From Paraclostridium bifermentans (GTDB taxonomy: Bacteria > Bacillota > Clostridia > Peptostreptococcales > Peptostreptococcaceae), in the NCBI RefSeq assembly GCF_019916025.1, contig NZ_CP079737.1, positions 3,100,001-3,164,000 on the forward strand: 64,000 nt of DNA, read 5' to 3'. Positions 18,529 through 27,862 of this stretch are shown here, one piece after another. Below the pieces are notes generated by a model, which made no database searches, was not told the DNA's origin, and worked only from the letters and a program-made list of their open reading frames with translations. The first letter of the stretch is position 1, and each line of letters begins with the position of its first letter. A program made the translations under genes and the position numbers.

Positions 18529-18541
18529 AACTTATCCCCCT

Positions 18542-19669
18542 CTATAAAATCACATTTTTTTCTACTACTAATGGTAGTTTAATATCTCCTTTTAATTCTT
18601 TATCTTTTGATATAAATACATTTTTATCTAATATTACATTATCTAGTTTCACATTTTCTTGTATAGTTCCACTTTGCATAACCACAGAATTTTTTATTAC
18701 TGCTCCTTTTTTTACATGAACTTTTCTAAATATAATACTATCTTGAACTTCTCCTTCTATTACACAACCCGTAGCCACAAATGAATTTTTCACATTAGAT
18801 GTCTCTGTGTATAATGTAGGTTGCTCATTTTTTTCTTTTGTATATATCTTTCTATCTGAATAAAATAATTCATTTGCTACATCTACATCTAATAAATCTT
18901 TATTAGCTTCAAAATAGTTTTTAGTAGAATTTATACATTTTAAATATCCTTTATATTCATATGCTCCTATTTTTATTTCTTCTATGCCTTCACTTATACA
19001 ATCTTCTATATGTGCATATTCACCTCGTGATACTGCATCATATATCATATCTATAAGTAAACTTTTTCTCATGATATACATATCCATTGATATATGTGCA
19101 TCTTTTTCTCTTCCTATATTTATCCCCATACTAGTAATTTGATTTTTATTATTTATATTCAATTTTGTAGTTCCTAAAAAATCTTCATCTGCATTATCTA
19201 TACTTTTATAAATAACTGTTATATTATTACCTGATGACTTATGATAGCTTAGTGCCTTTTTATAATCTATATTACAAATCATATAACTAGGAGATATTAG
19301 CACATATTCTTGCTTGCTTTTTTCTATGTAATCTATATTAGAAAAAACATTATGAACGTCTCCTTTTTTTATTGCTCTACAAATTTGTTTTTTAGTATTT
19401 TCAGGACTAAATACAAATAATCCATCATTCTTTGCTGATAAGTCCCAATGGCTTCCATTTCCTAAGTGATCTGTCAAAGATCTATATTTTTGATCTGAAA
19501 AAATACCTATATTTTTCATACCTGCGTTAACCATATTAGAAAGAGCAAAGTCTATTATTCTATATCTTCCTCCTATAGGTATTGATGCTACTACCCTTGA
19601 ATCACTTAGTTCTTTTAAGTTATCACCTTTTCTATTTAAATTAATTATCCCCATACACTCTTTATTCAT
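18542..19669 (-). CDS. glgD: ADP-glucose pyrophosphorylase regulatory subunit GlgD
   Basis: A 375-residue homologue of GlgC: nucleotidyltransferase domain (IPIGGRYRIIDFALSNMVNAG) followed by left-handed beta-helix repeats (about 280-370). The catalytic GGxGxRL loop of GlgC is replaced at the N-end by INLNRKGDNLKEL, so the subunit is probably not catalytic by itself. GlgC/GlgD mixed enzymes are known in Firmicutes. It lies 13 bases after glgC, with GGGGG as ribosome site. Confidence 0.93.
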   Translation of the reverse strand: MNKECMGIINLNRKGDNLKELSDSRVVASIPIGGRYRIIDFALSNMVNAGMKNIGIFSDQKYRSLTDHLGNGSHWDLSAKNDGLFVFSPENTKKQICRAIKKGDVHNVFSNIDYIEKSKQEYVLISPSYMICNIDYKKALSYHKSSGNNITVIYKSIDNADEDFLGTTKLNINNKNQITSMGINIGREKDAHISMDMYIMRKSLLIDMIYDAVSRGEYAHIEDCISEGIEEIKIGAYEYKGYLKCINSTKNYFEANKDLLDVDVANELFYSDRKIYTKEKNEQPTLYTETSNVKNSFVATGCVIEGEVQDSIIFRKVHVKKGAVIKNSVVMQSGTIQENVKLDNVILDKNVFISKDKELKGDIKLPLVVEKNVIL

Positions 19670-19682
19670 CTTTTAAATCCCC

Positions 19683-20810
19683 CTATACTAATTCCATAGA
19701 AACAGCATCAAATTCAGATACTATACTTATACTATCGTCACCACTAGAAATCTTACAATCATCCTCTATTACCGCACCTTCTCCTATCATAGCTTTCTCT
19801 ATAATTACATTTTTGCCTATTTTTGCATTTGACATTATTACTGAATCTCTTACTATACTCCCTTCCCCTATACTAACTCCATGGGATAATACTGAGTTTT
19901 CAACAGTTCCAAAAACTCTACATCCATCTACAACAATAGATTGTTTTACATTAGAATTTTTTCCTAAATATTGTGGTGGCATAGCCATTGTATCTGTATA
20001 AATTCTCCAATTAGAATCATTTAAATTAAATCCATTACCTGGATTAATTAAATCCATATTTGCCTGCCACAAACTTTCTATAGTTCCTACATCTCTCCAA
20101 TATCCATTAAATTCATATGCATACATACTAACCTTATCATCTAACATTTTAGGAATTAGATTTTTACCAAAATCTACGTACTCTTTGCCTGATTTAAAGT
20201 AACTTTTCATCTTTGCCCAGTTAAATATGTAAATTCCCATTGATGCTAAATTACTTTTAGGTTTTTCAGGTTTTTCTTCAAATTCATATATACTTCCATC
20301 TTCATTTGCATTCATTATTCCAAATCTACTAGCTTCATCCCAGTCAACTTCCATAACAGCAATTGTTACATCTGCATTTTTTGATTTATGTTCTTCTAAC
20401 ATATCGCTATAGTCCATTTTATAAATATGATCTCCCGATAAAACTAAAACATATTCTGGATCATAGCTATCTATATAATTCATATTTTGGTATATAGCAT
20501 CTGCTGTACCTTTATACCAGTTTCCTTCTTTTTCATTCATATATGGTTGAAGTATTGATAATCCTCCATTTCGTCTATCTAAATCCCAGTGACTTCCTAT
20601 TCCTATATGTGAATTTAATAATAAAGGTCTATATTGTGTTAATACTCCAACTGTATCTATACCTGAATTTGAGCAGTTGCTCAAAACAAAATCTATTATT
20701 CTATATTTACCTCCGAATGAAACTGCTGGTTTTGCTATGTTTTTAGTAAATACTCCTAATCTTGATCCTTGTCCCCCTGCTAATATCATTGCTATCATTT
20801 CTTTTTTCAT
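19683..20810 (-). CDS. glgC: Glucose-1-phosphate adenylyltransferase
   Basis: Makes ADP-glucose from ATP and glucose-1-phosphate, the committed step of glycogen synthesis. The 375-residue protein has the intact nucleotide loop [10 protein letters not shown] (about 10-19), followed by [15 protein letters not shown], the substrate site FEEKPEKP and a C-terminal beta-helix with hexapeptide repeats. GGAGT precedes the ATG. It follows glgB by 36 bases. Confidence 0.96.
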   Translation of the reverse strand: MKKEMIAMILAGGQGSRLGVFTKNIAKPAVSFGGKYRIIDFVLSNCSNSGIDTVGVLTQYRPLLLNSHIGIGSHWDLDRRNGGLSILQPYMNEKEGNWYKGTADAIYQNMNYIDSYDPEYVLVLSGDHIYKMDYSDMLEEHKSKNADVTIAVMEVDWDEASRFGIMNANEDGSIYEFEEKPEKPKSNLASMGIYIFNWAKMKSYFKSGKEYVDFGKNLIPKMLDDKVSMYAYEFNGYWRDVGTIESLWQANMDLINPGNGFNLNDSNWRIYTDTMAMPPQYLGKNSNVKQSIVVDGCRVFGTVENSVLSHGVSIGEGSIVRDSVIMSNAKIGKNVIIEKAMIGEGAVIEDDCKISSGDDSISIVSEFDAVSMELV

Positions 20811-20846
20811 AATTTACTCCTAATCCCCCTAAAAATTTTATAAAAT

Positions 20847-22754
20847 TTATAATATATTTATATTTTTACCTTTTATAAAAGTGGCTCCCATAGGCGGAAC
20901 CTTTATATTTATAGAGTACTGTTTATTATGCCATGCTATATTTTCTGATTCTAAATCAATACCCTTCATAGTTTGTCCTGATCCCCAATATTCTTTATCA
21001 TCACTATTGAAAACTTCTTCATAAACACCCTCATATGGCACTCCTATCCTATATTCAGGATGAAATACTGGTGTGAAATTTAATACTCCTATTATAAAAT
21101 CCTCTTTTTTCTTACCTTTTCTCATAATCACAATTACACTTTGATCTATATTGTGAGGATCTACAAAATCAAACCCGGAGTTATGTTCATCTATTTCATA
21201 CATAGCTTTTTCATGTTTATATAGTAAATTCAAATCTCGTGTATACGTTTGCATTAATTTATGTGGTTCATTCATTAATAATTCCCATTCTAATCCATAT
21301 GAAAATCTCCACTCTAACCCTTGTGCAAATTCACACCCCATAAATAATAATTTCTTTCCTGGGTGCAACATCATATATGCATAAAGTAGTCTTACCCCTG
21401 CAAATTTTTGCCATGGATCTCCAGGCATTTTATCGAGAAGAGATTTTTTCCCATGCACAACTTCATCATGAGATAATGGAAGTATAAAGTTTTCAGAAAA
21501 AGCATACATAAAAGAAAAAGTTATTAACTCATGATGATGCTTTCTATATATAGAATCCATTTCCATATATTTTAACGTGTCATTCATCCATCCCATATTC
21601 CACTTACTATCAAATGCTAATCCACCTTTGTACGAAGGTCCCGATACCATCGGCCAAGACGTGGATTCTTCTGCAATTATAATTGGATTTTTTATCTCCT
21701 TATGAACAACTTCATTAAACATTCTTATAAACTCAATAGCTTCTATATTTTCTCTTCCACCGTATTTATTAGGTTTCCAAGGCCCTATATCGTAGTCTAG
21801 ATAAAGCATACTTGCAACCGCATCCATTCTAATACCATCTACATGAAACTTTTCTAGCCAATAAATTGCATTAGATATTAAGAAACTTTGCACTTCAGGT
21901 TTTCCTAAATCAAAATGGGCTGTTCCCCAACCAATATTTTCAGCTTTCAACTTATCTTCATATTCAAATTGAGGTGTTCCATCAAATTTATATAATCCAT
22001 GATCATCTTTACAAAAATGACTATATGCAAAATCTAGAATTACTCCAATATCTTTTTTATGGCATCTATCAATAAATTTCATTAAACTAGTACAATCCCC
22101 ATATCTACTAGTAGGACTATAATATCCTATTGTTTGATAACCCCATGATTCATCTAATGGATGTTCTGTTATTGGTAAAATCTCTATATGTGTATATCCC
22201 ATTTCACATACATAGTCTATTAATTCATATAGTTCTTCATAACTAAAAAAGTCTCCATCCCATTTTCTTTTCCATGATCCCAAGTGAACTTCATATATAT
22301 TCATAGGTAAATCCTTGTATGTTGTCTTTTCTCTTTTTTCTATCCACTTTTTATCCTTCCAAGAATAATTGTCTATATCAAATACAATTGAAGCTGTTTC
22401 AGGTCTCATTTGCGAATAAAACGCAAAAGGATCAGATTTTAACTTACTATTACCGTTTTTATCTACAACATTAAATTTATATAAATCCCTAAAGTCCATT
22501 TTAGGTATAAATATATTCCATATTCCACTCTTATCTAAATTTTTCATAGGATGGGAGGTTTTATTCCAATCATTAAATTCTCCAGATAAATATACTCGAT
22601 TTGCATTTGGCGCCCATACTGTAAAAGTAACTCCTTTTTCTTTTCCCTTTTGTACTTTATGAGCTCCCATAAATTCATAACTTCTAAAATGTTTCCCCTC
22701 TTTAAATAAATTTATATTATAGCTGTTAATTATATCCTCATATTTCTTCAACAT
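20847..22754 (-). CDS. glgB: 1,4-alpha-glucan branching enzyme
   Basis: Introduces alpha-1,6 branches into glycogen; 635 residues. An N-terminal CBM48-like module (TVWAPNANRVYLSGEFNDWN, about 45-65) precedes a GH13 barrel with DFAYSHF, DGIRMDAVASM (nucleophile Asp), IIAEESTSWP (acid/base Glu) and PLSHDEVVHGK. The start at 22754 follows GGGGGA; an ATG four codons upstream overlaps the ribosome site and is less likely. First gene of the glycogen operon. Confidence 0.96.
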   Translation of the reverse strand: MLKKYEDIINSYNINLFKEGKHFRSYEFMGAHKVQKGKEKGVTFTVWAPNANRVYLSGEFNDWNKTSHPMKNLDKSGIWNIFIPKMDFRDLYKFNVVDKNGNSKLKSDPFAFYSQMRPETASIVFDIDNYSWKDKKWIEKREKTTYKDLPMNIYEVHLGSWKRKWDGDFFSYEELYELIDYVCEMGYTHIEILPITEHPLDESWGYQTIGYYSPTSRYGDCTSLMKFIDRCHKKDIGVILDFAYSHFCKDDHGLYKFDGTPQFEYEDKLKAENIGWGTAHFDLGKPEVQSFLISNAIYWLEKFHVDGIRMDAVASMLYLDYDIGPWKPNKYGGRENIEAIEFIRMFNEVVHKEIKNPIIIAEESTSWPMVSGPSYKGGLAFDSKWNMGWMNDTLKYMEMDSIYRKHHHELITFSFMYAFSENFILPLSHDEVVHGKKSLLDKMPGDPWQKFAGVRLLYAYMMLHPGKKLLFMGCEFAQGLEWRFSYGLEWELLMNEPHKLMQTYTRDLNLLYKHEKAMYEIDEHNSGFDFVDPHNIDQSVIVIMRKGKKKEDFIIGVLNFTPVFHPEYRIGVPYEGVYEEVFNSDDKEYWGSGQTMKGIDLESENIAWHNKQYSINIKVPPMGATFIKGKNINIL

Positions 22755-22984
22755 AAAATCCCCCATCTTTAAGCATATATTAAATGTATTTTAAAACCGA
22801 TTACTCGCTTATTTTTAATTATATATGAACTTTTACTTTATTATAAAAAGTATTGTTCTAAAAATTTAGACGATGATAGCTACAAATTTACACCATTCAA
22901 TCTATTAATCCTTTTTTGTATATATAATTACAAAAATATACATTTTTATAAACTAAAGAAAACATTTTCCTAAATTGTGTATAC
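22755..22984. other. Leader region of the glycogen operon
   Basis: About 230 bases of AT-rich DNA upstream of glgB, between its start and repeat copy D. The promoter must lie here. A TATAAT occurs on the minus strand near 22841 but without a convincing -35, so no promoter is called. No gene and no riboswitch pattern is visible. Confidence 0.4.
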
Positions 22985-23127
22985 AAAAAAATCGGAGTTA
23001 ATTCAAAACATTGTTTACCCAAAAGATACAATTGTAAATTTTAACGACCTTTAAAGCTTCATTTTAGCTTTGGTAGTAAAACTTATAATTGTATCTGGCC
23101 TCTAAAGTTTTGAATCACTCCGATTTT
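22985..23127. repeat. Hairpin repeat, copy D; also terminator of tsaD
   Basis: Outer arms ATCGGAGTTAATTCAAAAC and GTTTTGAATCACTCCGAT, middle arms GATACAATTGTAA and TTATAATTGTATC, and the conserved core (23034-23084: TTTTAACGACC...TTTAAAGC...GGTAGTAAAACTTA). On the minus strand the structure ends in seven T residues immediately after tsaD, so it should terminate the t6A operon. Three nested stems make it the clearest multi-level copy. Confidence 0.8.
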
Positions 23128-23128
23128 A

Positions 23129-24145
23129 CTACTGACCTATTTTTAAATTAGGAACAGCATTTAAACTCATATTATTAATTTTTCCGTTTATAAAATTATA
23201 ATAGCCAGCACAACCAATCATAGCTGCATTATCTGTACATAATATAATTGATGGATACTTCACCTCTATATTTTGCTTTTTAGCCATTAAAGTTAACTTT
23301 TCTCTTAAAGCAGAGTTTGCAGCAACGCCTCCTGCTAATGCAACTGTATTGTATCCTTTTTCTTTAGTTGCTTTTATAGCTTTTGTTGCTAAAACTTCTA
23401 CTACAGCTTCTTGGAATGATGCTGCAACATCTTCAACTATTATTTCTTCATTCTTCATTTTCTTAGCATTTAAGTAATTTAAAACTGCTGATTTTAGTCC
23501 ACTAAAACTAAAATCATATCCTTCATCCATACAAGCTCTTGGGAAGTCTATTGCTTTTTTATTTCCTTTTTTAGCTAATTTATCTATTATAGGTCCACCT
23601 GGATACCCTAAATTCATTGCTCTTGCAATTTTGTCAAATGCTTCTCCTGATGCATCATCTTTAGTCTTTCCTAAAATTTCATACTTACCATAGCCTTTAA
23701 CTTCTACTAAGTGTGTATGTCCACCTGAAACTATTAAAGTTATAAATGGTGGTTTTAAGTTTTTATCTTCTATATAATTTGCACTTACATGTCCTTCAAT
23801 ATGATTAACTCCAACTAAAGGAATATCTAAAGTGTAAGCTAATGCTTTAGCATATGAAAGTCCTACTAAAACAGCCCCTACTAATCCTGGGCCATGAGTA
23901 ACCGCTATATGATCTATATCATCAAAAGTTACATTTGCTTCATCCAATGCTTGTTGTACTACCATTGGTATATTTTCTATATGTTTTCTAGATGCTACTT
24001 CAGGAACAACTCCTCCAAATTTTTTATGTAATTCTATTTGCGTAGAAATTACATTACTTAAAACTTCTCTTCCATCTTTTAAAATTGCACATGCTGTTTC
24101 ATCACAGCTAGATTCTATAGCTAATGTTATTATATCTTTTTTCAT
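23129..24145 (-). CDS. tsaD: tRNA N6-adenosine threonylcarbamoyltransferase TsaD
   Basis: Transfers threonylcarbamoyl to A37 of ANN-decoding tRNAs, with TsaB and TsaE. A 338-residue ASKHA-fold protein: N-terminal [11 protein letters not shown], metal ligands in VNHIEGH (His115, His119) and the [11 protein letters not shown] loop. Last gene of tsaE-tsaB-rimI-tsaD, one base after rimI. Essential in most bacteria. Confidence 0.97.
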   Translation of the reverse strand: MKKDIITLAIESSCDETACAILKDGREVLSNVISTQIELHKKFGGVVPEVASRKHIENIPMVVQQALDEANVTFDDIDHIAVTHGPGLVGAVLVGLSYAKALAYTLDIPLVGVNHIEGHVSANYIEDKNLKPPFITLIVSGGHTHLVEVKGYGKYEILGKTKDDASGEAFDKIARAMNLGYPGGPIIDKLAKKGNKKAIDFPRACMDEGYDFSFSGLKSAVLNYLNAKKMKNEEIIVEDVAASFQEAVVEVLATKAIKATKEKGYNTVALAGGVAANSALREKLTLMAKKQNIEVKYPSIILCTDNAAMIGCAGYYNFINGKINNMSLNAVPNLKIGQ

Positions 24146-24146
24146 A

Positions 24147-24605
24147 CTACACCTCTTTTAATTGGCTCCACATTATCATTGCATCTTCTTTATTGTCACT
24201 ATAATACTCTTTTCTTATCCCTGCTAATTTAAATCCATATTTTTTATATAAATTTTGAGCTACTACATTAGATACTCTAACTTCTAATGTCATAGCAAAT
24301 ATGTGATTTTCTTTGCATTTTTTAACAAGATGCTTGATAAGTTCATCACCTATCTTTTGTCCTCTAAAATCACTATGTACAGCTACATTTGTTATATGAC
24401 CTTCTCCAGCTATAAACCATATACCTACGTAACCAACAATCTTTTTATCAATTTCTGCTACTAAATAATTAGCAACATCATTTTTCATCTCTTTTTCAAA
24501 TTCGCCTTTAGACCAGTAATGTTCAAAGCAATTTTTTTCAACTTCAAAAACTCCATCTACATCACTGCTTGTCATATCTCTTATTATTAAATTATTATTT
24601 ATCAT
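24147..24605 (-). CDS. rimI: Ribosomal-protein-alanine acetyltransferase RimI-like GNAT
   Basis: A 152-residue GNAT acetyltransferase: [20 protein letters not shown] at the N-end and acetyl-CoA loop [14 protein letters not shown] (about 80-93). Position between tsaB and tsaD is typical of rimI, which acetylates the N-terminal alanine of ribosomal protein S18 in Escherichia coli. The natural substrate in Firmicutes is less certain. It overlaps the tsaB end by 11 bases. Confidence 0.9.
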   Translation of the reverse strand: MINNNLIIRDMTSSDVDGVFEVEKNCFEHYWSKGEFEKEMKNDVANYLVAEIDKKIVGYVGIWFIAGEGHITNVAVHSDFRGQKIGDELIKHLVKKCKENHIFAMTLEVRVSNVVAQNLYKKYGFKLAGIRKEYYSDNKEDAMIMWSQLKEV

Positions 24606-25311
24606 TTTCTAGCCTCTTCATTTTTTCCTCATACTGAACTTCCGCTTGAGACTTTCTTATGTACATCGGATTTATAGTATAGCAATTATGTACATCTACA
24701 TCTTTCTTGAATTTAATTCCAGCTACAGCACATAAACTACTAGCTTTACTTACATTGTTAGATACAGACGCTATATAACAATTTTTAACTTCATCAAGTT
24801 TTTCTTTATATAAATTTGTAGCTTCTCCAACAATAATAAACTCTTCATTTGATTTAGATAGTTCATCTACTAATTCATCTATTGTAACTACTTTTACATC
24901 TTCTAATGTTTTAAATTCTCCATTTTCAAATCTATATTTTCCTGTGTAAACTTGGTTTCTTTGTGCATCTAGTATAGGACAAATTACTCTCTCACAAAGA
25001 TTCATGTTGAAGGCTAAAGATTCTAGTGAATCAACAGCTATTATTGGTAGGTTTCTAACTTGTGATATAGCTTTAGCTGTAGCCATAGAAATCCTTAATC
25101 CTGTAAATGATCCTGGACCTATACATATAGCTATTGCATCAATATCTTTTATATTTAAATCACTTTCTTTTATCATTGATTCAATCATAACCATTAGTTT
25201 TTGTGAATGTGTTTTTTTAGTATTCACTGTATATTCACATATTAGCTTGTCATCTTCTACAATACATACACTTGTTGAATGTGTAGCTGTATCTATCCCT
25301 AAAATTTTCAT
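24595..25311 (-). CDS. tsaB: t6A biosynthesis protein TsaB
   Basis: A 238-residue non-catalytic partner of TsaD with an ASKHA N-terminal fold (ILGIDTATHSTSVCI) and the GPGSFTGLRI segment typical of TsaB. It overlaps both neighbours by a few bases (tsaE stop at 25311), so translation is coupled. Bridges TsaD and TsaE. Confidence 0.95.
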   Translation of the reverse strand: MKILGIDTATHSTSVCIVEDDKLICEYTVNTKKTHSQKLMVMIESMIKESDLNIKDIDAIAICIGPGSFTGLRISMATAKAISQVRNLPIIAVDSLESLAFNMNLCERVICPILDAQRNQVYTGKYRFENGEFKTLEDVKVVTIDELVDELSKSNEEFIIVGEATNLYKEKLDEVKNCYIASVSNNVSKASSLCAVAGIKFKKDVDVHNCYTINPMYIRKSQAEVQYEEKMKRLENDK

Positions 25312-25763
25312 TACTTAGTCAGCTCCTTAACTATTTCTTCATACTTTTCTCCTTTTGGAGTCAGCATCATTTCTCTTCCATTTTCTTTATAATTCATTTC
25401 TATATATAAATATTCGTCTGGTAGTATATCCTCGATTAAGTTTGCCCATTCAATTATACAAACTCCATCTCCATTTATATACTCATCAAATCCTATATCA
25501 TACATTTCATCACTACTTCCAATTCTATACACATCAAAATGGTATAAAGGCATTTTACCTTCATATTCATTTACTATTGTAAAAGTAGGACTAGTTATAT
25601 AATCATCTACTTCTAAAGACTGTGCTAAGCTTTGAGTCATAGTAGTTTTTCCTGCACCTAAATCACCTATTAAGCATACTACACTTTTTGGCGTTAAAAG
25701 TTTACCTAATTTAAATCCTATATCTCTTGTTTGATCTTCATTTTCTAAATATATTTTAATCAT
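25311..25763 (-). CDS. tsaE: t6A biosynthesis ATPase TsaE
   Basis: A 150-residue P-loop ATPase: GDLGAGKT (33-40), then TSPTFTIVNEY and the YHFDVYR motif typical of TsaE. It drives turnover of the TsaBD complex. First gene of the operon, with GGAGATGAT before its ATG. Confidence 0.95.
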   Translation of the reverse strand: MIKIYLENEDQTRDIGFKLGKLLTPKSVVCLIGDLGAGKTTMTQSLAQSLEVDDYITSPTFTIVNEYEGKMPLYHFDVYRIGSSDEMYDIGFDEYINGDGVCIIEWANLIEDILPDEYLYIEMNYKENGREMMLTPKGEKYEEIVKELTK

Positions 25764-25931
25764 CTATATCATCTCCATAAGTAAGACTTGTTTATCTAAA
25801 TTGTTAACGTAACAGATATTATTATATTATAACAAATTACTATTATAAAGCCTTACATTCACAAAGTTTTTATTATATACCATATATTTTACAACTTATG
25901 GTAATATTATTTATTAAAAGGGGTGATATTT

Positions 25932-26780
25932 TTGAATTATAAAGTTCTAACACACGATGATTTCGATGATATAGTAGATATATCTCGAAACATTTGGGAT
26001 GGCCATGACTATTTACCCAAAGTCTTTCATAAATGGGTTGATGATAAAGAAGGTTGTTTTATTGGATTAGTTAAAGAAGGTAAAGTTGTAGCAGTTGGTA
26101 AATATACAGTTTTACCAGATAGACAAGGATGGCTTGAAGGACTTAGAGTACATATAGATTATAGGGGACAGCAACTTGCCCATGCTATTTCTGATATGAT
26201 ATTTAATTTAGCAAGAGAAGATTTAAGAAATAATAAAATAACTAATATAGCAATGTGCACTCATATAGACACTCAAGCTAGTATAAAAATGATGGAAGCT
26301 AAGAATTTTTATTTAGCTCAAAGCTGCTTAATAGTTTTTAAAGATTATGATTTTATAAAAAAATCTAACTTAAATTTATTAGATTTTAAAGTTGAAAAAT
26401 GGAATATTTCTTATAAAGAATTTAAAAATCTCGATTATTTTAAAACTTGTAATAATAAATTAACTTATGGATTTACATTTTTAAATATTTGCGAAAATAT
26501 TTTTAATGATTTAGTTAAAAGTGATTCTTTATTAATAGTTAATGGTCATAAATGTATTATAAAAATGAAAGGATGTCCATCTATTATATGCATAGATAAC
26601 ACATTTGAAGGAATTAATGATGCTACTAATTATTCTTTATTGAAATATAAATCAAAAGAGGCTGAAATTTATATAACAAATCCATATGATAAACTTATAA
26701 ATCAGCTTAAAGAAAATAATTTTGAATCAATATCTAATTTTAAAAATGATTGTGTCTATTATGTTTATGATGAAAAATAA
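25932..26780 (+). CDS. GNAT-family acetyltransferase with a C-terminal extension
   Basis: A 282-residue protein. Residues 1 to about 140 form a GNAT domain (EGLRVHIDYRGQQLAHAISDMIF is the acetyl-CoA loop region). The second half, about 140 residues, is not a recognised domain and may be another degenerate GNAT fold. The start is taken as TTG at 25932, seven bases after AAGGGGTG; a GTG three codons upstream would lie inside the ribosome site. It is divergent from tsaE and convergent with the riboflavin transporter. Substrate unknown. Confidence 0.75.
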   Translation: MNYKVLTHDDFDDIVDISRNIWDGHDYLPKVFHKWVDDKEGCFIGLVKEGKVVAVGKYTVLPDRQGWLEGLRVHIDYRGQQLAHAISDMIFNLAREDLRNNKITNIAMCTHIDTQASIKMMEAKNFYLAQSCLIVFKDYDFIKKSNLNLLDFKVEKWNISYKEFKNLDYFKTCNNKLTYGFTFLNICENIFNDLVKSDSLLIVNGHKCIIKMKGCPSIICIDNTFEGINDATNYSLLKYKSKEAEIYITNPYDKLINQLKENNFESISNFKNDCVYYVYDEK

Positions 26781-26816
26781 AATTCGCTTATCTTGAGCGA
26801 CTTCGTCTGTTGCTCA
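26781..26816. repeat. Short palindromic motif shared with the spoIIQ-spoIIID gap
   Basis: Right after the acetyltransferase stop the minus strand reads ATGAGCAACAGACG...GCGAATTTT. The plus strand at 43790-43840 has TTGAGCAACGGACC...GCGAATTTT. Both are arms of small imperfect palindromes. This looks like a second, smaller repeat family. Confidence 0.4.
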
Positions 26817-26958
26817 TAAAAAAGGAGATATATCAAAATAGGTAGTGAATGATAAATATATAAGTTTTAGCGACATTTTGAAAGCATCTTTTAAACTTTC
26901 ATGGAGCAAAACTTATATATTTATCTATGAACACCCTAGTTTTTGGTATATCTCCTTA
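26817..26958. repeat. Hairpin repeat, copy E; also terminator of the riboflavin transporter gene
   Basis: Outer arms AAGGAGATATATCAAAATA and TTTTTGGTATATCTCCTT, middle arms GATAAATATATAAG and CTTATATATTTATC, and the conserved core (26860-26915: AAGTTTTAGCGAC...AAAGCATC...GGAGCAAAACTT). The minus-strand 3' side ends in T residues, so it can terminate the riboflavin transporter gene that ends at 26965. Confidence 0.8.
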
Positions 26959-26964
26959 ATTAAT

Positions 26965-27570
26965 TTATTTTTTTAATATTACCTCCATCTTTTTATAAAG
27001 AGGTAATGTAATTACTGACATTAGTATTGCTTTAACTAAGTTAAATGGAGCTATCATCCAAATAACAAAACTCTTTAAATCTACTACATTAGGATTTATT
27101 ACATGTCCCATATTTACTATAGCTTCCATAGGCATTACTTTTCCATAGAAAGGTAGTAACATATAATAGTTAGTTAAACACCCTATTACTATCATAACTA
27201 TTGTTCCTAAGAAAAATCCTAAAAATAATCCCTTTATATTTCTTTTGTGTCTGTATGCTAATGATAAAATTACTACATATGAACCACCAATTAATAAGTT
27301 TGCTGTTTCACCTATCCAAGCTGTTGTTGATGCTGTCATTGCTTGGAATAAATTTTTAATAAGAACTATTGTAAAACCTGCTACTGGCCCTAATGTCATA
27401 CCTCCAAATATAGCAGGAACATCTGATATATCTAGTTTTAAGAAATCAGGAAATATACCTGGAATAGGTATTGCTATAAACATTAAAATATAAGAAATTG
27501 CTGCTAAAATAGCTACCTTTGTCATTGTATTTGTACTCATAGTTTTTTTATTAGTGAATATATTATCCAT
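26965..27570 (-). CDS. ribU: Riboflavin ECF transporter S component
   Basis: A 201-residue membrane protein with about six hydrophobic segments that binds riboflavin for the energy-coupling-factor transporter. Family features include the N-terminal MTKVAILAAISYILMF helix and KLDISDVPAIFGGMTLGP. An FMN riboswitch directly upstream fits riboflavin uptake. The EcfA/EcfT module is not in this window and is presumably shared from elsewhere. Confidence 0.92.
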   Translation of the reverse strand: MDNIFTNKKTMSTNTMTKVAILAAISYILMFIAIPIPGIFPDFLKLDISDVPAIFGGMTLGPVAGFTIVLIKNLFQAMTASTTAWIGETANLLIGGSYVVILSLAYRHKRNIKGLFLGFFLGTIVMIVIGCLTNYYMLLPFYGKVMPMEAIVNMGHVINPNVVDLKSFVIWMIAPFNLVKAILMSVITLPLYKKMEVILKK

Positions 27571-27601
27571 TTAAAAAACCTCCTAATTTTAATTTTAGGA
27601 A

Positions 27602-27640
27602 AAAGAAAAAGCCCAAAGAATCTCTTCGAGCTTAGTTTTT
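27602..27640 (-). terminator. Expression-platform terminator of the FMN riboswitch
   Basis: AAGCTCGAAGA pairs (with G-U) with TCTTTGGGCTT and is followed by TTTTTTCTTTTT on the minus strand, 32 bases before the ribU start. It is the expected off-state hairpin when FMN is bound. Confidence 0.8.
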
Positions 27641-27682
27641 TAAGTATATTAAAACAATAATATCTTTCTTATACATATATAC

Positions 27683-27803
27683 TAATCCTCTCTCATCCAG
27701 ACTTTACTGTCGGCCTTGGAATCTCACCAAGTCATGCTACAAATGTAGCTCGCGGGCTATACCGCCGGTAGGGAATTTCACCCTGCCCCGAAGATCTTAC
27801 GTG
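27683..27803 (-). promoter_or_regulatory. FMN riboswitch (RFN element)
   Basis: On the minus strand the aptamer reads GATCTTCGGGGCAGGGTGAA, then CCCTACCGGCGGTA, GCCCGCGAGC, GGTGAGATTCCAAGGCC and CTGGATGAGAGAGGAT, all conserved RFN segments in the right order. A terminator follows before ribU, so FMN should switch transcription off. Confidence 0.97.
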
Positions 27804-27862
27804 CTATTTAATTTTCCTTATATCTATATATTATTAATAAAATTTAAATATGTCAATATTAA

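Noticed and set aside
25802-25814. TGTTAACGTAACA between tsaE and the acetyltransferase gene as a Rex site
   Set aside because: The half-site spacing is three bases, not that of Rex; it is probably a chance palindrome.
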